A stretch of DNA of 64,000 nt, taken from contig NW_006917097.1 of NCBI RefSeq assembly GCF_000516985.1, positions 62,001 to 126,000 of the forward strand, given 5' to 3'. A program made the translations under genes and the position numbers. The stretch is from Pestalotiopsis fici W106-1 (lineage: Eukaryota > Ascomycota > Sordariomycetes > Amphisphaeriales > Sporocadaceae). Positions 13,901-24,614 of the stretch are shown in pieces. Numbering within the stretch: position 1 is the stretch's first letter; each line of letters opens with the position of its first letter. Under the pieces are notes generated by a model. That model was not told the DNA's origin. It saw only the letters and a list, made by a program, of their open reading frames with translations, and did not search any database.

Positions 13901-16386
13901 TCCTTGATAGAAGTACTATAGTACATGAAGACATGGTTTGATGGATACCATGATTCACTCCCGGTCGGGAACCGTCGATCATGTATGTAGCAGCCTTGTC
14001 ACCATGGGCAAAGTATCTACTCTCTCGACATGCAGATGCTGGGGTATTTCGGAATGTTACCGATGTTATCCTCCCTTACCATGGCTAAATAGATACCTTT
14101 AACATGTAGAAGCTCTGCCATCCAGCTACTTTTATTTCTTCTGATCCAAGAACGGCCGATCCTGCATCCTGCGATCGAGGCCATTTCCCTGGGAATTGTC
14201 GGCCGAGACACCTATGCCCCGACATCTTGCATCTGCGTGAATTAGTTTTCATCTCCAAAGCCGCAACGTCGGGAAATTTGCGAGTACAGACCTGGTGATT
14301 TTTGTGAAAGACATAGAACGACCCATCATGATCCGGAAAGTGGCGTGTCGCCGGTTCCGAAGAACATCAAATCTCGGCTGCGACTCCATGTCGCATTTTG
14401 AAAGACAGGGAATTTTTGACCAGATTCTAGCTACACGCAGGCATGTGGGTAACCATTTTGATGGCCATACTTTATGGCCCGAAACTCAGATCTCTTCGGA
14501 GCATTTCTGAATTGTGACAATATAGTGCAGGTATCTATAAAAGATGCGTCTCTTGTTGGCGCCCACGTGCTTTTGTCTCAAGAATAGAGTAGACCGAAAC
14601 CGCTTCAGTCCGCGAGAAGCACGCATGCATGAGCAGATAGGTACCTAGTGGGCAACGGCTTTCAACGGTTGTGATCAAATCTCGTCCGAGGAGAAAAGAA
14701 AGAAAAACATACATACTTAGGCGCAAGCGAGCCCGAAAAAGCCGTGGTACACTGCTGGATACGTACGTACGTACGTATGTTTGCGCGTGATAGATATTAG
14801 AGACTGCGTCAAGCGCGGTTCTCACCACACCCCCCACCGGTACCCAAAGGTCGCAAAGGTCGGTGTGACATTGTCAATCTTTGCGGCAAGTCAAATACCA
14901 CGCAAAAATCGCCCCTCCCCTGGCCTGATCTTTGGTACTTGTCAGATCAGATGAAAAGGGAAACTGATGAAACGTACTTTGGTGCCCCAGGTAATCGAGC
15001 ACTCAAGTCAAGGCCAGAAGAGCGAGATACTGCCTATAAAGAGCGGTGAGTAGGATCAAGCACTGAGCGCAAATGCTTGGACCAAATCTTGCCATGCCGC
15101 AAAAGGGTATACCTAGATAGTATTCCTGAAAAGGAACGTGCTGACGCTACGGAGAAATAAAGATAACGTTCTCTGTGAAGAAGGGATCAAGGGCCCTTAG
15201 TAGACGGGACTGCGGCTTTAGGTTCCAGCGCCTCACAGTAGGTCGACTTGGTTCTTGTGCCGCTACGGCGCGATCCCCGTTTGGTGTTTTGTGGAACTCG
15301 ATGCGACCGTATGTCGGTTGCCCCATGCCCAATTCTGGTCGCCAAAGTTCAAAGAGGGTGTCCCTTTTTGGAAATTGATCATGTACAGCTGCCGGAAAAA
15401 GCTTCAACTAGAGATGTATTGGCGTTGATACCCAAGCAGGCGCGGAAAAAAGAAAAACTGGGCGGTGATGAACAAGCTACCAGCAGCAGCGGCTAGTTCT
15501 AGGTAGGGACCATTACAGAACTCTGCTATACCCAGATGCTACGGTTGACACCGGTGTGGCTTTAGAAATCTCCGACGCCAAGGTGAACATGCATACCAAC
15601 AAAATGATCAGTTTCCCGTCTCGCGAGAGCAGACAAGCGTCTAGAGCCATAGGGTTATCTGGGCATCACACAATTGGCCGTACCTTTTCCACTCTCGTCA
15701 TTCAACTAGGTACCTACCTAGTGTTGGACCCAAGAGAGAAGTTTGGCTCTCGCATTTGCACCCATCGTATGTCCAAACCGATGTTGCCCAGCGACCTGTT
15801 CTGTTCTCAACGAGGATAAAAGTTTCAGCAGCATACCGGAGCCTTGAGCTTTAATTGAAACGCACCCTAAAGTGTGTGAAGTAGATATTGTTGGCAAATG
15901 TATCAGTCTCAGTGCATGAAATGTACGAGGATATAATCACACCACAAAAGCACATGTGGCTACATTTCACCCAAGTAAAGGTGCAGCCCTCAACCAATGC
16001 AGCCTGATTGAGTTAATCTATGTATCATACACGTGGCAAGCAAGACGCCTGAAGACTGTTGGCATACTATAGCTGCAAGGACCTGTTCTATCAGTGCCCC
16101 TAGTCAGGCTATAGCATTGTCATTTCACTGTGGCGCAGATCAACCTGACTGTTGTCATGCATCATGATAATTGATTCATAATTTCAAATCTATCAAGTGT
16201 CTCCGCGCAAGCAGTCTCAATCGCTTGCGACTCAAGTCCTTCTATGACGGCTGCGCAGGGAGAAAGCCAGCCCCGCGATACCTCTATGTCTATGCGGATG
16301 ATTCTGCAGGCCAAGTCAAACCAAGTCTATCCATGCAAGCCTCTCTATTGAAATATCTTTCAGGCGACGGACAAGGTGGCAGCAAT
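10971..16386. other. Intergenic region with no gene seen
   Basis: 5.4 kb between the velvet gene and the thioesterase. All frames are short and mutually overlapping and no domain is recognisable. A TACG tandem repeat lies near 14761-14779. I see no transposon ends or RNA gene here. Confidence 0.55.
14761..14779. repeat. TACG tetranucleotide repeat
   Basis: Four to five ACGT units in tandem in intergenic DNA. Confidence 0.75.
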
Positions 16387-16845
16387 CTATGATTGCCGCA
16401 CCTTGACATACTTGGTGTGGGTGCCGCTGGCGATAATAGGACTAGGCTCGCCGTCTACTAGCTTGGAGATGACGACCTTGGTAAAGGCCACGGAGCCGCC
16501 CACCTTTTCGGCGGTGCCTTCAATCTCAATCTCGTCGCCCTCGCCGGCCGACGAGAGGTAGCGCACGTGAATGTCGACCGAGACGCCCGTCTTGTCCCGC
16601 AGGTCCCAGGTGGCAATGGCCATGCCGCCGGCCCAGTCGACAATGGTGGCCGACACGCTGCCGTGGATGCCGCCGCCCGAGTTGATGTGGTTCTTGGTCA
16701 GCCGCAGCCGCGCCTTGACGTTGCCCTGCGTCGCGGCGTGGATCCGGACATCGGACAGGAGAAAGTTGTAAATGGGAGAGCGGGGTAGGCTCTTGGCCAC
16801 CAAGCCCTCGATGTGGGCTTTGATCGTGTTGTCGTCGACCGTCAT
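16387..16845 (-). CDS. Hotdog-fold thioesterase (4HBT/PaaI-like, THEM2 type)
   Basis: Single-exon 152-residue protein, the usual length of a stand-alone hotdog thioesterase, which would hydrolyse acyl-CoA thioesters. The family signature is present around residues 52-72: NHINSGGGIHGSVSATIVDW, with the catalytic-site Gly-rich loop, the HG pair and the helix Asp. The start ATG (16843-16845) gives a compact N-terminus with no targeting peptide that I can see. GC content is higher than the surroundings, consistent with real coding. It sits outside the motif-marked metabolite cluster and is probably a housekeeping gene. Confidence 0.85.
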   Translation of the reverse strand: MTVDDNTIKAHIEGLVAKSLPRSPIYNFLLSDVRIHAATQGNVKARLRLTKNHINSGGGIHGSVSATIVDWAGGMAIATWDLRDKTGVSVDIHVRYLSSAGEGDEIEIEGTAEKVGGSVAFTKVVISKLVDGEPSPIIASGTHTKYVKVRQS

Positions 16846-17241
16846 GATGTCTTATTTTCCTCTCCGGGAACCGAATGATTGGCGTGTTTGCGTTCTTGTC
16901 AACGATTGATTTCAGGGACCAATCCAGAGGCGTTTTTGTTCGACAGAACACATAAATGTACAAATCATGACCATTTCCCATTTGTTGAGCATTAAACCGC
17001 GTACAACTCTGTCCGTCAGATTGCATGAGCTGCAGCTGCAAGCAACTGTCGCATCCACCATTGTTCATGGCCGCAAACAGGTCAAGATTTCTTACGCGCA
17101 GCACTGAACACACAATCAATAACCTACCAAGAACTAACCTAGTGCAATCGATGCCAACAAAATGAAATCCCTTCCTTACCTTCATCTTTCGGCTGTTCCT
17201 AGAAGGGAACGAAAAGCCAAAAGAAAAAAAGAGAAAAAGAA
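16846..17241. other. Thioesterase upstream region
   Basis: 396 bp between the thioesterase start and the tRNA gene. It would hold the thioesterase promoter. A longer antisense open frame runs through it and overlaps the thioesterase gene out of frame; I judge it spurious. Confidence 0.5.
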
Positions 17242-17331
17242 GGGTCTTGCCGTGGATCGAACACGGGGCCTCGCGCAAACAATGTTCAGGGTGTTCCCTA
17301 AGCGCGAATCATACCACTAGACCACAAGACC
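17242..17331 (-). tRNA. tRNA-Pro (anticodon AGG) with intron
   Basis: On the minus strand the acceptor stem is GGTCTTG paired with CAAGACC. A standard D arm and a T arm (CCGTG-TTCGATC-CACGG) follow. The anticodon stem is CGCGC/GCGCG. The loop reads TTAGGG then resumes after an 18-nt insertion directly 3' of the position-37 base, the canonical tRNA intron site, giving anticodon AGG. The mature length would be 72 nt before CCA addition. All stems pair, so the gene looks functional. Confidence 0.93.
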
Positions 17332-17799
17332 TGTTGATTTGTTGAAGATTTGCTTCTTATCATGAATCAATACTGTGTGGATATAGCCCGGGGATATCGT
17401 GTGGTGTTGTTGGCCCGAAGCGAGGGTGGGGACGGCGGCCAGCAGAGACGAGTCCAGCGTTCAAAGGCTAGCTAGTTGCGAGACGGGGATTCGAATAATG
17501 TGGTCGTCAAAAGTTCCTACTCGGGCGGATAATCTCTTGGATATCTCTATCGAGGAAATGGAAATTTGAAAAAACTGCAAGACGCTGCAATGGTGAATCG
17601 CCTATGAACAAGAACTGTATTGGACAGTCAACAGCGCCAGCGTGAATAGCCTGGACCCATTAGCCCAGGTACCTGGTTCTACGAAATACAAACTGTGCCA
17701 ATTGAATCTAAAGATATCCAGCACGTGCGATCACGCATACCCTATCAACGGACCATAGCTCTAGTCAGGAACATGTTCTGAGCGAAAATAGTGCAATCA

Positions 17800-17833
<34 letters not shown>

Positions 17834-17961
17834 ACTCTGTATCACAACATTTGTCTTGATGCATCTTGGTTCTTGACCCGTTCCAACGAGACCTCTTGTC
17901 GCTCTGTGTAGGTGCCCATTGCCGCTGCGACTTACACGCCTGACCTTGCCCGAGATCAGCG
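17332..17961. other. Intergenic region with TA microsatellite
   Basis: 630 bp between the tRNA gene and the alpha/beta hydrolase 3' end. It contains a roughly 30-bp AT dinucleotide run at 17802-17831. Nothing else is recognised. Confidence 0.55.
17802..17831. repeat. (AT)n microsatellite
   Basis: About fifteen AT units in tandem downstream of the hydrolase stop codon. Confidence 0.85.
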
Positions 17962-18800
17962 CTACCGATTAGCCTCAGCAATAAGAGTCTCGGCGGTCCA
18001 TTGAGGCCTGCTGAGGAAAGGAGAATGACCAGATTCGACTTCCACCACATTGTCAATCTTGTGCATTCCACTCGATTTTGCCGAAGAAATCAGATAGTGG
18101 ATAGCAGCGACTGTCCCAGGTCTGTCCTTGGTGCAAAAAATGTAGCTGGTCGGAATGTGCCGCCAAGCCGCGTACGTGGTAGCGCACCAATAGGTACCCA
18201 GACTGTGCGGCCGAAGATCATGACCATACTCTCTGCTGATCTCATCATCCAAGTCCTGATGGAACATTTCTTTAATGTCTTCGGGCAAGACGGTCACGGT
18301 TCCTGCCTATTTCAAGAGAAGATAAATATTAATTAGCAAAGAAAATAGGGAGAATAAAAAGGAGAGAAAAGTTATCGGAAAACAACCTCAAAGTCCGTCT
18401 TCATCTCGGGAATCATATTATCGCGCGTGCCTCGCGGGGAGTGTTGAAAACCCTCGGACACGAGAAAGGCATTGATATGAACCACCCTAACAACGCCGCC
18501 CTTAAGACCTCTGGCAGCGCACGACTGCTTGTCGAGACGTTCAAGAGCGGTGCCGCCCGTCATACCGCTGAAGCTATGCGTGACCACGACAACATCGCGG
18601 TCGACCACCAGTTCAAGTACTGTTGTGCGGATTAGGTCCAAATCTGCAGACCAGTCTAATGGCAGCGGCGAGGCATTGGACGACGGCAGCGCCGGTGCAA
18701 CAGATTCGTACCCTGCCTTGTCGAGCTCACTAACTAGCCGATCCCAGCATTTGGGTGTGTGCCAGGCACCATGGAGCAAGACGAACACAGGCTTGGACAT
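17962..18800 (-). CDS. Alpha/beta hydrolase (AB_hydrolase_6 type)
   Basis: Exons (minus strand) 18800-18387 and 18306-17962 join in phase 0 across an 80-nt intron to 252 codons plus stop. The N-terminus has the oxyanion motif LLHGAWH at residues 8-14. The nucleophile elbow is THSFSG with Ser at residue 76, and a late SGHSPF supplies the catalytic His. This matches the small salicylate-esterase/AB_hydrolase_6 family; the substrate is unknown. It is the nearest gene downstream of the NRPS, but a 5S rRNA gene lies between and I found no TCGG-N3-CCGR site in its promoter, so membership of the metabolite cluster is doubtful. Confidence 0.85.
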
Positions 18801-19517
18801 GATTTGGATTTGGCCGGTATATTGAATGACTACGATTGCAAGAGTGAAAAAAAAAACGAAAACGAACTTGCTTGTGCTGCTGATTCAAACAATAGGCATG
18901 TATAAATGAAATGAACTGCTGATTCAGGGCTTACTTTTATGTGCTAACATGCTAATGTAACATGCAGTTGGTTTAGGGGGTATGGGGATGGCTGCAGCTC
19001 ATTGGCGGCCTAGGCTAACTGCAGAGTTAGGGATAGATGTTAGGGACATGACTGCAGCAGAGTGCGGAACAATACAATCTGGACGTCTCCTGCATTTCAA
19101 AAACCACGTTCAAAGTACACACGCTCTTTGGCAGTTGCTAAGCACATATGTTATGTTCTGAGCAGTCTGGCGCGGAATGGCATGCTGGTATAATGTGTCG
19201 TGCTAAAACTCCCAGGCTTAGGCCGTCGAATTATAAAGTCGAAATAGAATATCGCCGAACAAGGAGAACTCGGCCATAACCTGAACCCAGCGCCGAGAGC
19301 TCGGCGACACTTTTTGAAGACACAAAGCCATGTCATATATACAAAATGAGACAATTTGACATTTGCATCGATCTGTCTCAAGAGTTCTCGTTCTTCCAAG
19401 ACGTTGTGCCTCGGGAAAGGTGGCAATTCTGAAGGTTACTCGGCAGCATAAGATTCAACGTGGTTGGAATGAGATGGTGTTTGCACTACATATAGACTCT
19501 CAGTGACTCTGACCCTC
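18801..19517. other. Hydrolase promoter region
   Basis: 717 bp between the hydrolase start codon and the 5S rRNA gene. It should contain the hydrolase promoter. A 91-codon antisense frame at 19151-19426 shows no recognisable features. Confidence 0.5.
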
Positions 19518-19636
19518 ACATACGACCACAGATAGTTGAAAACATGGCATCCCGTTCGCTCTGCCCTAATTAAGCAACTAATCGCCAGATCAGTACTCAG
19601 GTGGGTGACCACTGGGGAATCCCTGGTGTTGTATGT
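19518..19636 (+). rRNA. 5S ribosomal RNA (dispersed copy)
   Basis: The segment starts ACATACGACC and ends TGTTGTATGT, which pair as helix I. It contains the fungal 5S landmarks GAAAACATGGCATCCCGT, AAGCAACTAATCGCC and GGGTGGGTGACCAC. A T-run follows directly (TTTTT), the Pol III terminator. Length is about 119 nt, normal for 5S. Some inner positions depart from the Neurospora-type consensus as I remember it, so it may be a variant isotype or a degenerating copy. Dispersed single 5S genes are typical of Pezizomycotina. Confidence 0.88.
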
Positions 19637-19868
19637 TTTTGTCGCATTGTTATGCTCGTCTTTTTTTCCCCTTTAGCCGTGGGCTATATAAATAACGCGT
19701 GAAATTCTTAAAGCACAATATCAAGAGTACGCGCAAAGGTGTTAAGAATAACAAAACTTATATTTTTGAGTGATAGTGGGACATTTAAAGAGAAAATTAA
19801 GTGACTCGGCACCTATTCCGACCCCCTTCCACTTTGAAGTCTACCATAAATGTCATCTTCCTATTGAT

Positions 19869-22800
19869 TTACCGCTCCATCATGGCATCCGAGGCACCAT
19901 TATTTCGTAAAGCCCTAAGTCGACGGATTGTTCCAAGGTAGCCGTCACCAGCAACTAGTCCTTGAAGTGCCTCGAGCACCAACTGCCCAATCAGTTGCGC
20001 CTTCTCCCTCGTCAGACACTCGGTACTATACTCCAACCTGACGGAGACAGTTCCATCATCCCGTGATGTGAATTCAACCATGAGCCGGAACTTGGCACCG
20101 TCGGCCCATGTGTGTAGAAATTGTGTGTCCCTGATGGGGAAGCGGAGACTCTGGTCAGCCTCGTGAAAGGTGACCATGGTATCGAAAATATGATGGTTTG
20201 GAAAGTCGGGTTCCAGTTTCAGGTGTTTTATAAGCTGGTCCCAAGGTACTGCATGTGAGAGTGCAGCTCTGCTGGATTGTTGCACGGCCCTGATGAATGG
20301 GTCTGGTTTCACCTTTAACGAAGGGGTGGATGATCCAAAGCTTTCACTGTGAACGCCGTTCTCTTCATCACTAGATGAGTAACGGACACGGATTGGCAGA
20401 GGTTCCAGGAAGAGACCGACAACTTCCAAGTCCTCTTCAGAGTTCCGATTGAGGTAAGGAGCGCCAACCACAATATCGCAATCCTCACTTTCTTGTTGGA
20501 GTGCTAGTGCGACAGCGCCTATCACTAACTGGTGCATGGTAACCTTGTTGGCAGAAACAAAGCTGATCATTCCCTGGTATGCGGCTTTGTCAATCTCGAA
20601 GACGTGAGATGATCCATTCCAAGTCTTCCTTTTCTTTCCATCGTTCAAGATGGAAGGCGTAGGCTGACAAGCACCATCAAGATACTGGGACCAGAATGCC
20701 AAATTATGGGGTGCCGCAGGAACTGACCACACCGTCTGAAAATATGTTTTCAAGACGGGAGACAGCTCGTTACTGTGGTACACATCTGCTACTTCTCGTA
20801 GTAAGATGCCGAGGGTTGTCAAATCGCAGATGATATGACTGACAACAACAAGCATGTGCTTTGACGAGACCAAAACTCGGATCAGTTCATCTCCTCGCGT
20901 CACATTGAAAGTGGTGTTGACCTCTGTCTTGATATCCATGACATCAACCTCCTTTGTAGTAGGCGGGTGCGGGAAGTATTCCCTGATCAAGCCGCGAGAA
21001 CCCGAAAGCCGATATTTGCACCTCAGAATACGGTGACGACGCAGAACAAGATTCCAGGCTGATACCAATCGAAGACGGTCGAGGGATTGAGGAAGTTTGC
21101 AGGCATATGAGACGTTGAACGAAGATGTTCCGATGTTTTGTTGATACTTGTACCACCACTCGCTCTCAATAGGTGACGTGTGATGATCTTCAAGTGTCAA
21201 ACCAGCGTGGTTATCGCCTGTGGGTTGGAGTCGTGCGACCGCCTTAGCCAAATCTCGGATGCTGACAGATTCAAGAATCATACTGACTGAGACATGTTGC
21301 TCAAAATCTCTGGACAGGCGATGTTTCAGGCGCATTGCGTGGATGGAATTCCCTCCGAGCTCACTGAAACTAGCCTCACAGTCTATATCCGTATTTTCAG
21401 ATATTCCCAGCACGTATCTTAGCGCTGTGGTGATTTTCTTCTCTGAATCGACTGATATTTGATCTGGCATAGGTTCCTCGTTCGCCTCAGAGGCAAGAGC
21501 CTTATAGTCAAGCTTCCCAGTTGGTGTGGTGGGGAATGAATTCACAGCTATGATATGGTGGGGTAACGAGTAGACGGGAATGTGCTGGCGAATATGTGAT
21601 TTGAACTTTTGTATGTCCAGGTTGGCAGGCTGGATAAAGGCCACAAGACTGTCGTCCTTGATGATCACGGCTGTTGTCGTGCATTGGCCGTCAGCTTTGG
21701 TCATTCGAACCTCCAGATCGTCCAGGTCTATTCGAAATCCTCGGAGTTTGACTTGGCGATCAGCCCTGCCCAAGAACAGCAGTTCTCCGCATTCGTTCCA
21801 AAATCCACGATCGCCTGTTCGATACATGTACTCGTCGCTGTACTCGGGGTTGATGGAATCCAAGGAGAATTTCTTCGATGTCTCATCAGGTTGCCCAACA
21901 TATTTATCCGCAACTTGTATCCCGGCAAGATATATCTCGCCAATGACGCCTCGAGGAACTAGTTGTTTGTGGCCGTCGAGAATGTAGATTCTCGTTGAGG
22001 AGGTTGGAACCCCCAGAGTCACAGGCAATTGCGCAGTCAGCGGTTTGATGGTTGCGCCACACGTAGCTTCAGTTGGTCCATACATGTTGAAAAGTTGCCT
22101 CTGAAAAGCCCATTTATCACACACACTCTGAGGAACGGCTTCGCCGACGAGATAAACTACCTGTAATCCCTCAAAGTCGGCAGGATCAAGTGCCTGGGCA
22201 ACCGAAGGCGTCAGGATTGCCGTATTGCATACCTTGAGATGATCAAATGGCCTCAAAGCGTCCTTCAAAACCAGAGTAGCGCCATAGCACAGAGCCGAGA
22301 ATATCTCGTGGATGCTGCCGTCAAATCCCGGAGACATGAACTGCGCAACCCTCCATCCAGGTCGTGCACACAGCCGAACACGAAAGTCTTGCTGGAACGC
22401 TACCAGCCCTTCGTGTCGGCAAATGACGCCCTTGGGCTTTCCGGTTGACCCAGATGTGAAGCAGATGTACGCATTCGATCCCAGTCGTTCTTTCTGCGTG
22501 GGAAGGCCTCGAATAAAGGCAGGAATCCATTCCTCCACAAGTAGTTGTTCGACGGAAAGCCATACGGGGCACCAAGTTGGCTTGGCCGTAGGCGCTGCTT
22601 GTCCAGTTAGGTAAGCCTTTGCATTAGCGGCTCCAAACTTGATGGCTCGATCGGCGTCGGGGAGGTGTTGATCCAGTGGACAGTATGTTGCGCCTGCCTT
22701 GAGGACTGCGTAAATGGCAACGATCCAGTTCATGCTACCGTCAGCATGGACACACACAACGTCTCCAGGGGCGACGAAAGCCAGCAGCTGCCCAGCAACA

Positions 22801-24614
22801 ACTGATGACTGGTGGTGAAGCTCTGCATACGTGAGAGTCCGTAAGGTATCCTGAACGGCGACCAGCTGGGGGTTAGCCTCCGCTGCGCGCTCGAACAGCG
22901 AGACCAGGTCCTCCTGGGTTGAGCCTCGTCTCGAAAGTATAGACTCCCAGTTCCCCAGACTGCCTAATTCTGCTCGTTCCAGTGGTCCGATTGGTGACTC
23001 GAGGCAGGCTTTCAAAGACAATCCTGGCGTTATGAGAGCATCAAGGATTCTGGACAGTGCGGTACTCATGCGTCCCATCTGAACATGATCAAATGACTCT
23101 GTGTTGTAGGTCAGGTAAATGCGCCCACATCTCGCAACTTCAACCTGTATCGGAATATCCGAAACTACCTGGCTGAAGGGTTCTTGTATTGGGGAAAATG
23201 AAGTCTCCTCAAATGTTGACTTTTCACACTGGATGTTCACAGCTGACGAAAAGTTCCGAGAATAGCCATGGTTGGGCGTACTCCAGTGAAATGACATTAT
23301 CTCCACCAAGGAATTAAAGACCGCCCTTAGGTATTCATCTACTGTGATGTAGGTATCCAGAGAGATATGAAATGGTAGCATGTTCATCATCGGTCCTACA
23401 ATAGACTGTGCCCCTTCTATGGGAAAGTTGCGTCCACAGAGAACAGCGCCGAACGAGGCGGAGTCCGAGTCAGCGTATCTAGCCACAACGAGGCCCCATG
23501 CAGCAAAGTAGAGTGATGGGAGCGTGATCCCCTTCTTCCTTGCATACTCTCCTAGCCTCTGGACGTTGGAGTTGATCTGAATTTGGCCGTTGAGTGTTGC
23601 GGGTGTGCCCTGGTCGCTTGGTCGATCTGGAAGCAACAGGCGCGTTGGTGCATGAGGCGAAGTACCTTGCTTCCGGGCCCAAAATGCCACTGCAGATTTG
23701 TGGCCCTTGAGTTGAATCAACCTCAATTTCTGAGAGAACTCCAAGAAGGAGGGGCCAGCCACAAGTGGCTGCCCAGAGAGTATACGCCGAATCTTTGAGT
23801 GAATCAAAGCAAACGAAACGCCGTCGACCATGGCATGGTGTACCCTCCAGATAACTGTACTTCGGCCCTGTTCCCCCTTCGGCTGAAGAGTTATGACTTT
23901 GAAACTTGAACCTATGTATTCCTCCGTGGGCAGCCATTTGCCCAGCTCTTGTTCATATGAAGAGGCGGTGCTGACCATCACCTCTTCCCAAACGAACGGA
24001 ACTTGCGCAGCCTCATGCATATACCCATGTAATTCGTCCACCTCAAATACCAAGTTGAATATTGGCTCTGATTGCAAAACCTTTTCCCAAGCGATCCTTA
24101 GGGCAGCGATATTTTCGGGCCGATGAGTCTCAAAATATGCAATGATGTTACGGCCGGGATTCTGCCGAGTTGATTGTACCAAGGACAATTGCATCTCTGT
24201 CATAGGATGTCTTTCGATGGCCTTTTCATCGCCTGGACCTGCCTCTGCATGCTGTGGTCGGCACAGAGGCTTCTTGGGTTGCTCCAGGGCTTGTAAACGC
24301 TTGTGTTCCATCCTCTGAAGAGGCGCCGCGATCGGACCAGCGTCTTCAATGTGCTCAGGGTTATGCGTACTTTCATCAATCAACTGGAGCAGGTTAGTTG
24401 CTGCCAGTATTGATCCGACGGACAGGTGTATATGTTGTTTTCTGAGCGCGCTCTGAAGCTGCATAGATGACAGCGAGTCTCCGCCATTCTGAGTAAAGCT
24501 AGAGGCAAGATGTAGGAGTGACAAGGGCCTCTCGAGAACTCTGGATATCTCGTACAAGACAGTCATGTGCGAAGTCATATTGCTCTTAAGATGATGCATT
24601 GTAGGACTGATCAT
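19869..24614 (-). CDS. ETP-type nonribosomal peptide synthetase, T-C-A-T-C (GliP-like)
   Basis: A single uninterrupted frame of 1581 residues from the first in-frame ATG. Domain order: T1 with GGDSL (phosphopantetheine Ser near residue 47); C1 with HHAMVDG near 259-265; A with FTSGSTG near 719, YGPTE near 845, YRTGD near 931, GRADRQVK near 949 and the A10 Lys near 1034; T2 with LGGNSI (Ser near 1090); C2 whose HHxxxDG equivalent is the atypical SHIICDL near 1259. GliP is A-T-C-A-T-C-T, so the first A and the last T are absent here. It would condense two amino acids to a diketopiperazine, presumably using one A domain twice. A hand-aligned specificity code is about D-G-H-T-Y-V-M-C; substrate not predicted. 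The frame stays open upstream of the ATG but offers no earlier ATG; an unrecognised upstream exon cannot be excluded. A perfect TCGG-N3-CCGA site lies 200 bp upstream. Confidence 0.93.
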   Translation of the reverse strand: MISPTMHHLKSNMTSHMTVLYEISRVLERPLSLLHLASSFTQNGGDSLSSMQLQSALRKQHIHLSVGSILAATNLLQLIDESTHNPEHIEDAGPIAAPLQRMEHKRLQALEQPKKPLCRPQHAEAGPGDEKAIERHPMTEMQLSLVQSTRQNPGRNIIAYFETHRPENIAALRIAWEKVLQSEPIFNLVFEVDELHGYMHEAAQVPFVWEEVMVSTASSYEQELGKWLPTEEYIGSSFKVITLQPKGEQGRSTVIWRVHHAMVDGVSFALIHSKIRRILSGQPLVAGPSFLEFSQKLRLIQLKGHKSAVAFWARKQGTSPHAPTRLLLPDRPSDQGTPATLNGQIQINSNVQRLGEYARKKGITLPSLYFAAWGLVVARYADSDSASFGAVLCGRNFPIEGAQSIVGPMMNMLPFHISLDTYITVDEYLRAVFNSLVEIMSFHWSTPNHGYSRNFSSAVNIQCEKSTFEETSFSPIQEPFSQVVSDIPIQVEVARCGRIYLTYNTESFDHVQMGRMSTALSRILDALITPGLSLKACLESPIGPLERAELGSLGNWESILSRRGSTQEDLVSLFERAAEANPQLVAVQDTLRTLTYAELHHQSSVVAGQLLAFVAPGDVVCVHADGSMNWIVAIYAVLKAGATYCPLDQHLPDADRAIKFGAANAKAYLTGQAAPTAKPTWCPVWLSVEQLLVEEWIPAFIRGLPTQKERLGSNAYICFTSGSTGKPKGVICRHEGLVAFQQDFRVRLCARPGWRVAQFMSPGFDGSIHEIFSALCYGATLVLKDALRPFDHLKVCNTAILTPSVAQALDPADFEGLQVVYLVGEAVPQSVCDKWAFQRQLFNMYGPTEATCGATIKPLTAQLPVTLGVPTSSTRIYILDGHKQLVPRGVIGEIYLAGIQVADKYVGQPDETSKKFSLDSINPEYSDEYMYRTGDRGFWNECGELLFLGRADRQVKLRGFRIDLDDLEVRMTKADGQCTTTAVIIKDDSLVAFIQPANLDIQKFKSHIRQHIPVYSLPHHIIAVNSFPTTPTGKLDYKALASEANEEPMPDQISVDSEKKITTALRYVLGISENTDIDCEASFSELGGNSIHAMRLKHRLSRDFEQHVSVSMILESVSIRDLAKAVARLQPTGDNHAGLTLEDHHTSPIESEWWYKYQQNIGTSSFNVSYACKLPQSLDRLRLVSAWNLVLRRHRILRCKYRLSGSRGLIREYFPHPPTTKEVDVMDIKTEVNTTFNVTRGDELIRVLVSSKHMLVVVSHIICDLTTLGILLREVADVYHSNELSPVLKTYFQTVWSVPAAPHNLAFWSQYLDGACQPTPSILNDGKKRKTWNGSSHVFEIDKAAYQGMISFVSANKVTMHQLVIGAVALALQQESEDCDIVVGAPYLNRNSEEDLEVVGLFLEPLPIRVRYSSSDEENGVHSESFGSSTPSLKVKPDPFIRAVQQSSRAALSHAVPWDQLIKHLKLEPDFPNHHIFDTMVTFHEADQSLRFPIRDTQFLHTWADGAKFRLMVEFTSRDDGTVSVRLEYSTECLTREKAQLIGQLVLEALQGLVAGDGYLGTIRRLRALRNNGASDAMMER

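Noticed and set aside
13968..13979. TCGG-GAA-CCGT as a further regulator site
   Set aside because: Breaks the consensus at the last base and lies far from any cluster gene.
16526..17278. 250-codon minus-strand frame over the thioesterase
   Set aside because: It reads the thioesterase gene in another frame and continues into upstream DNA and the tRNA; GC-rich shadow.
21580..21987. Frames antisense to the NRPS
   Set aside because: Shadow frames of a long, motif-rich coding region.
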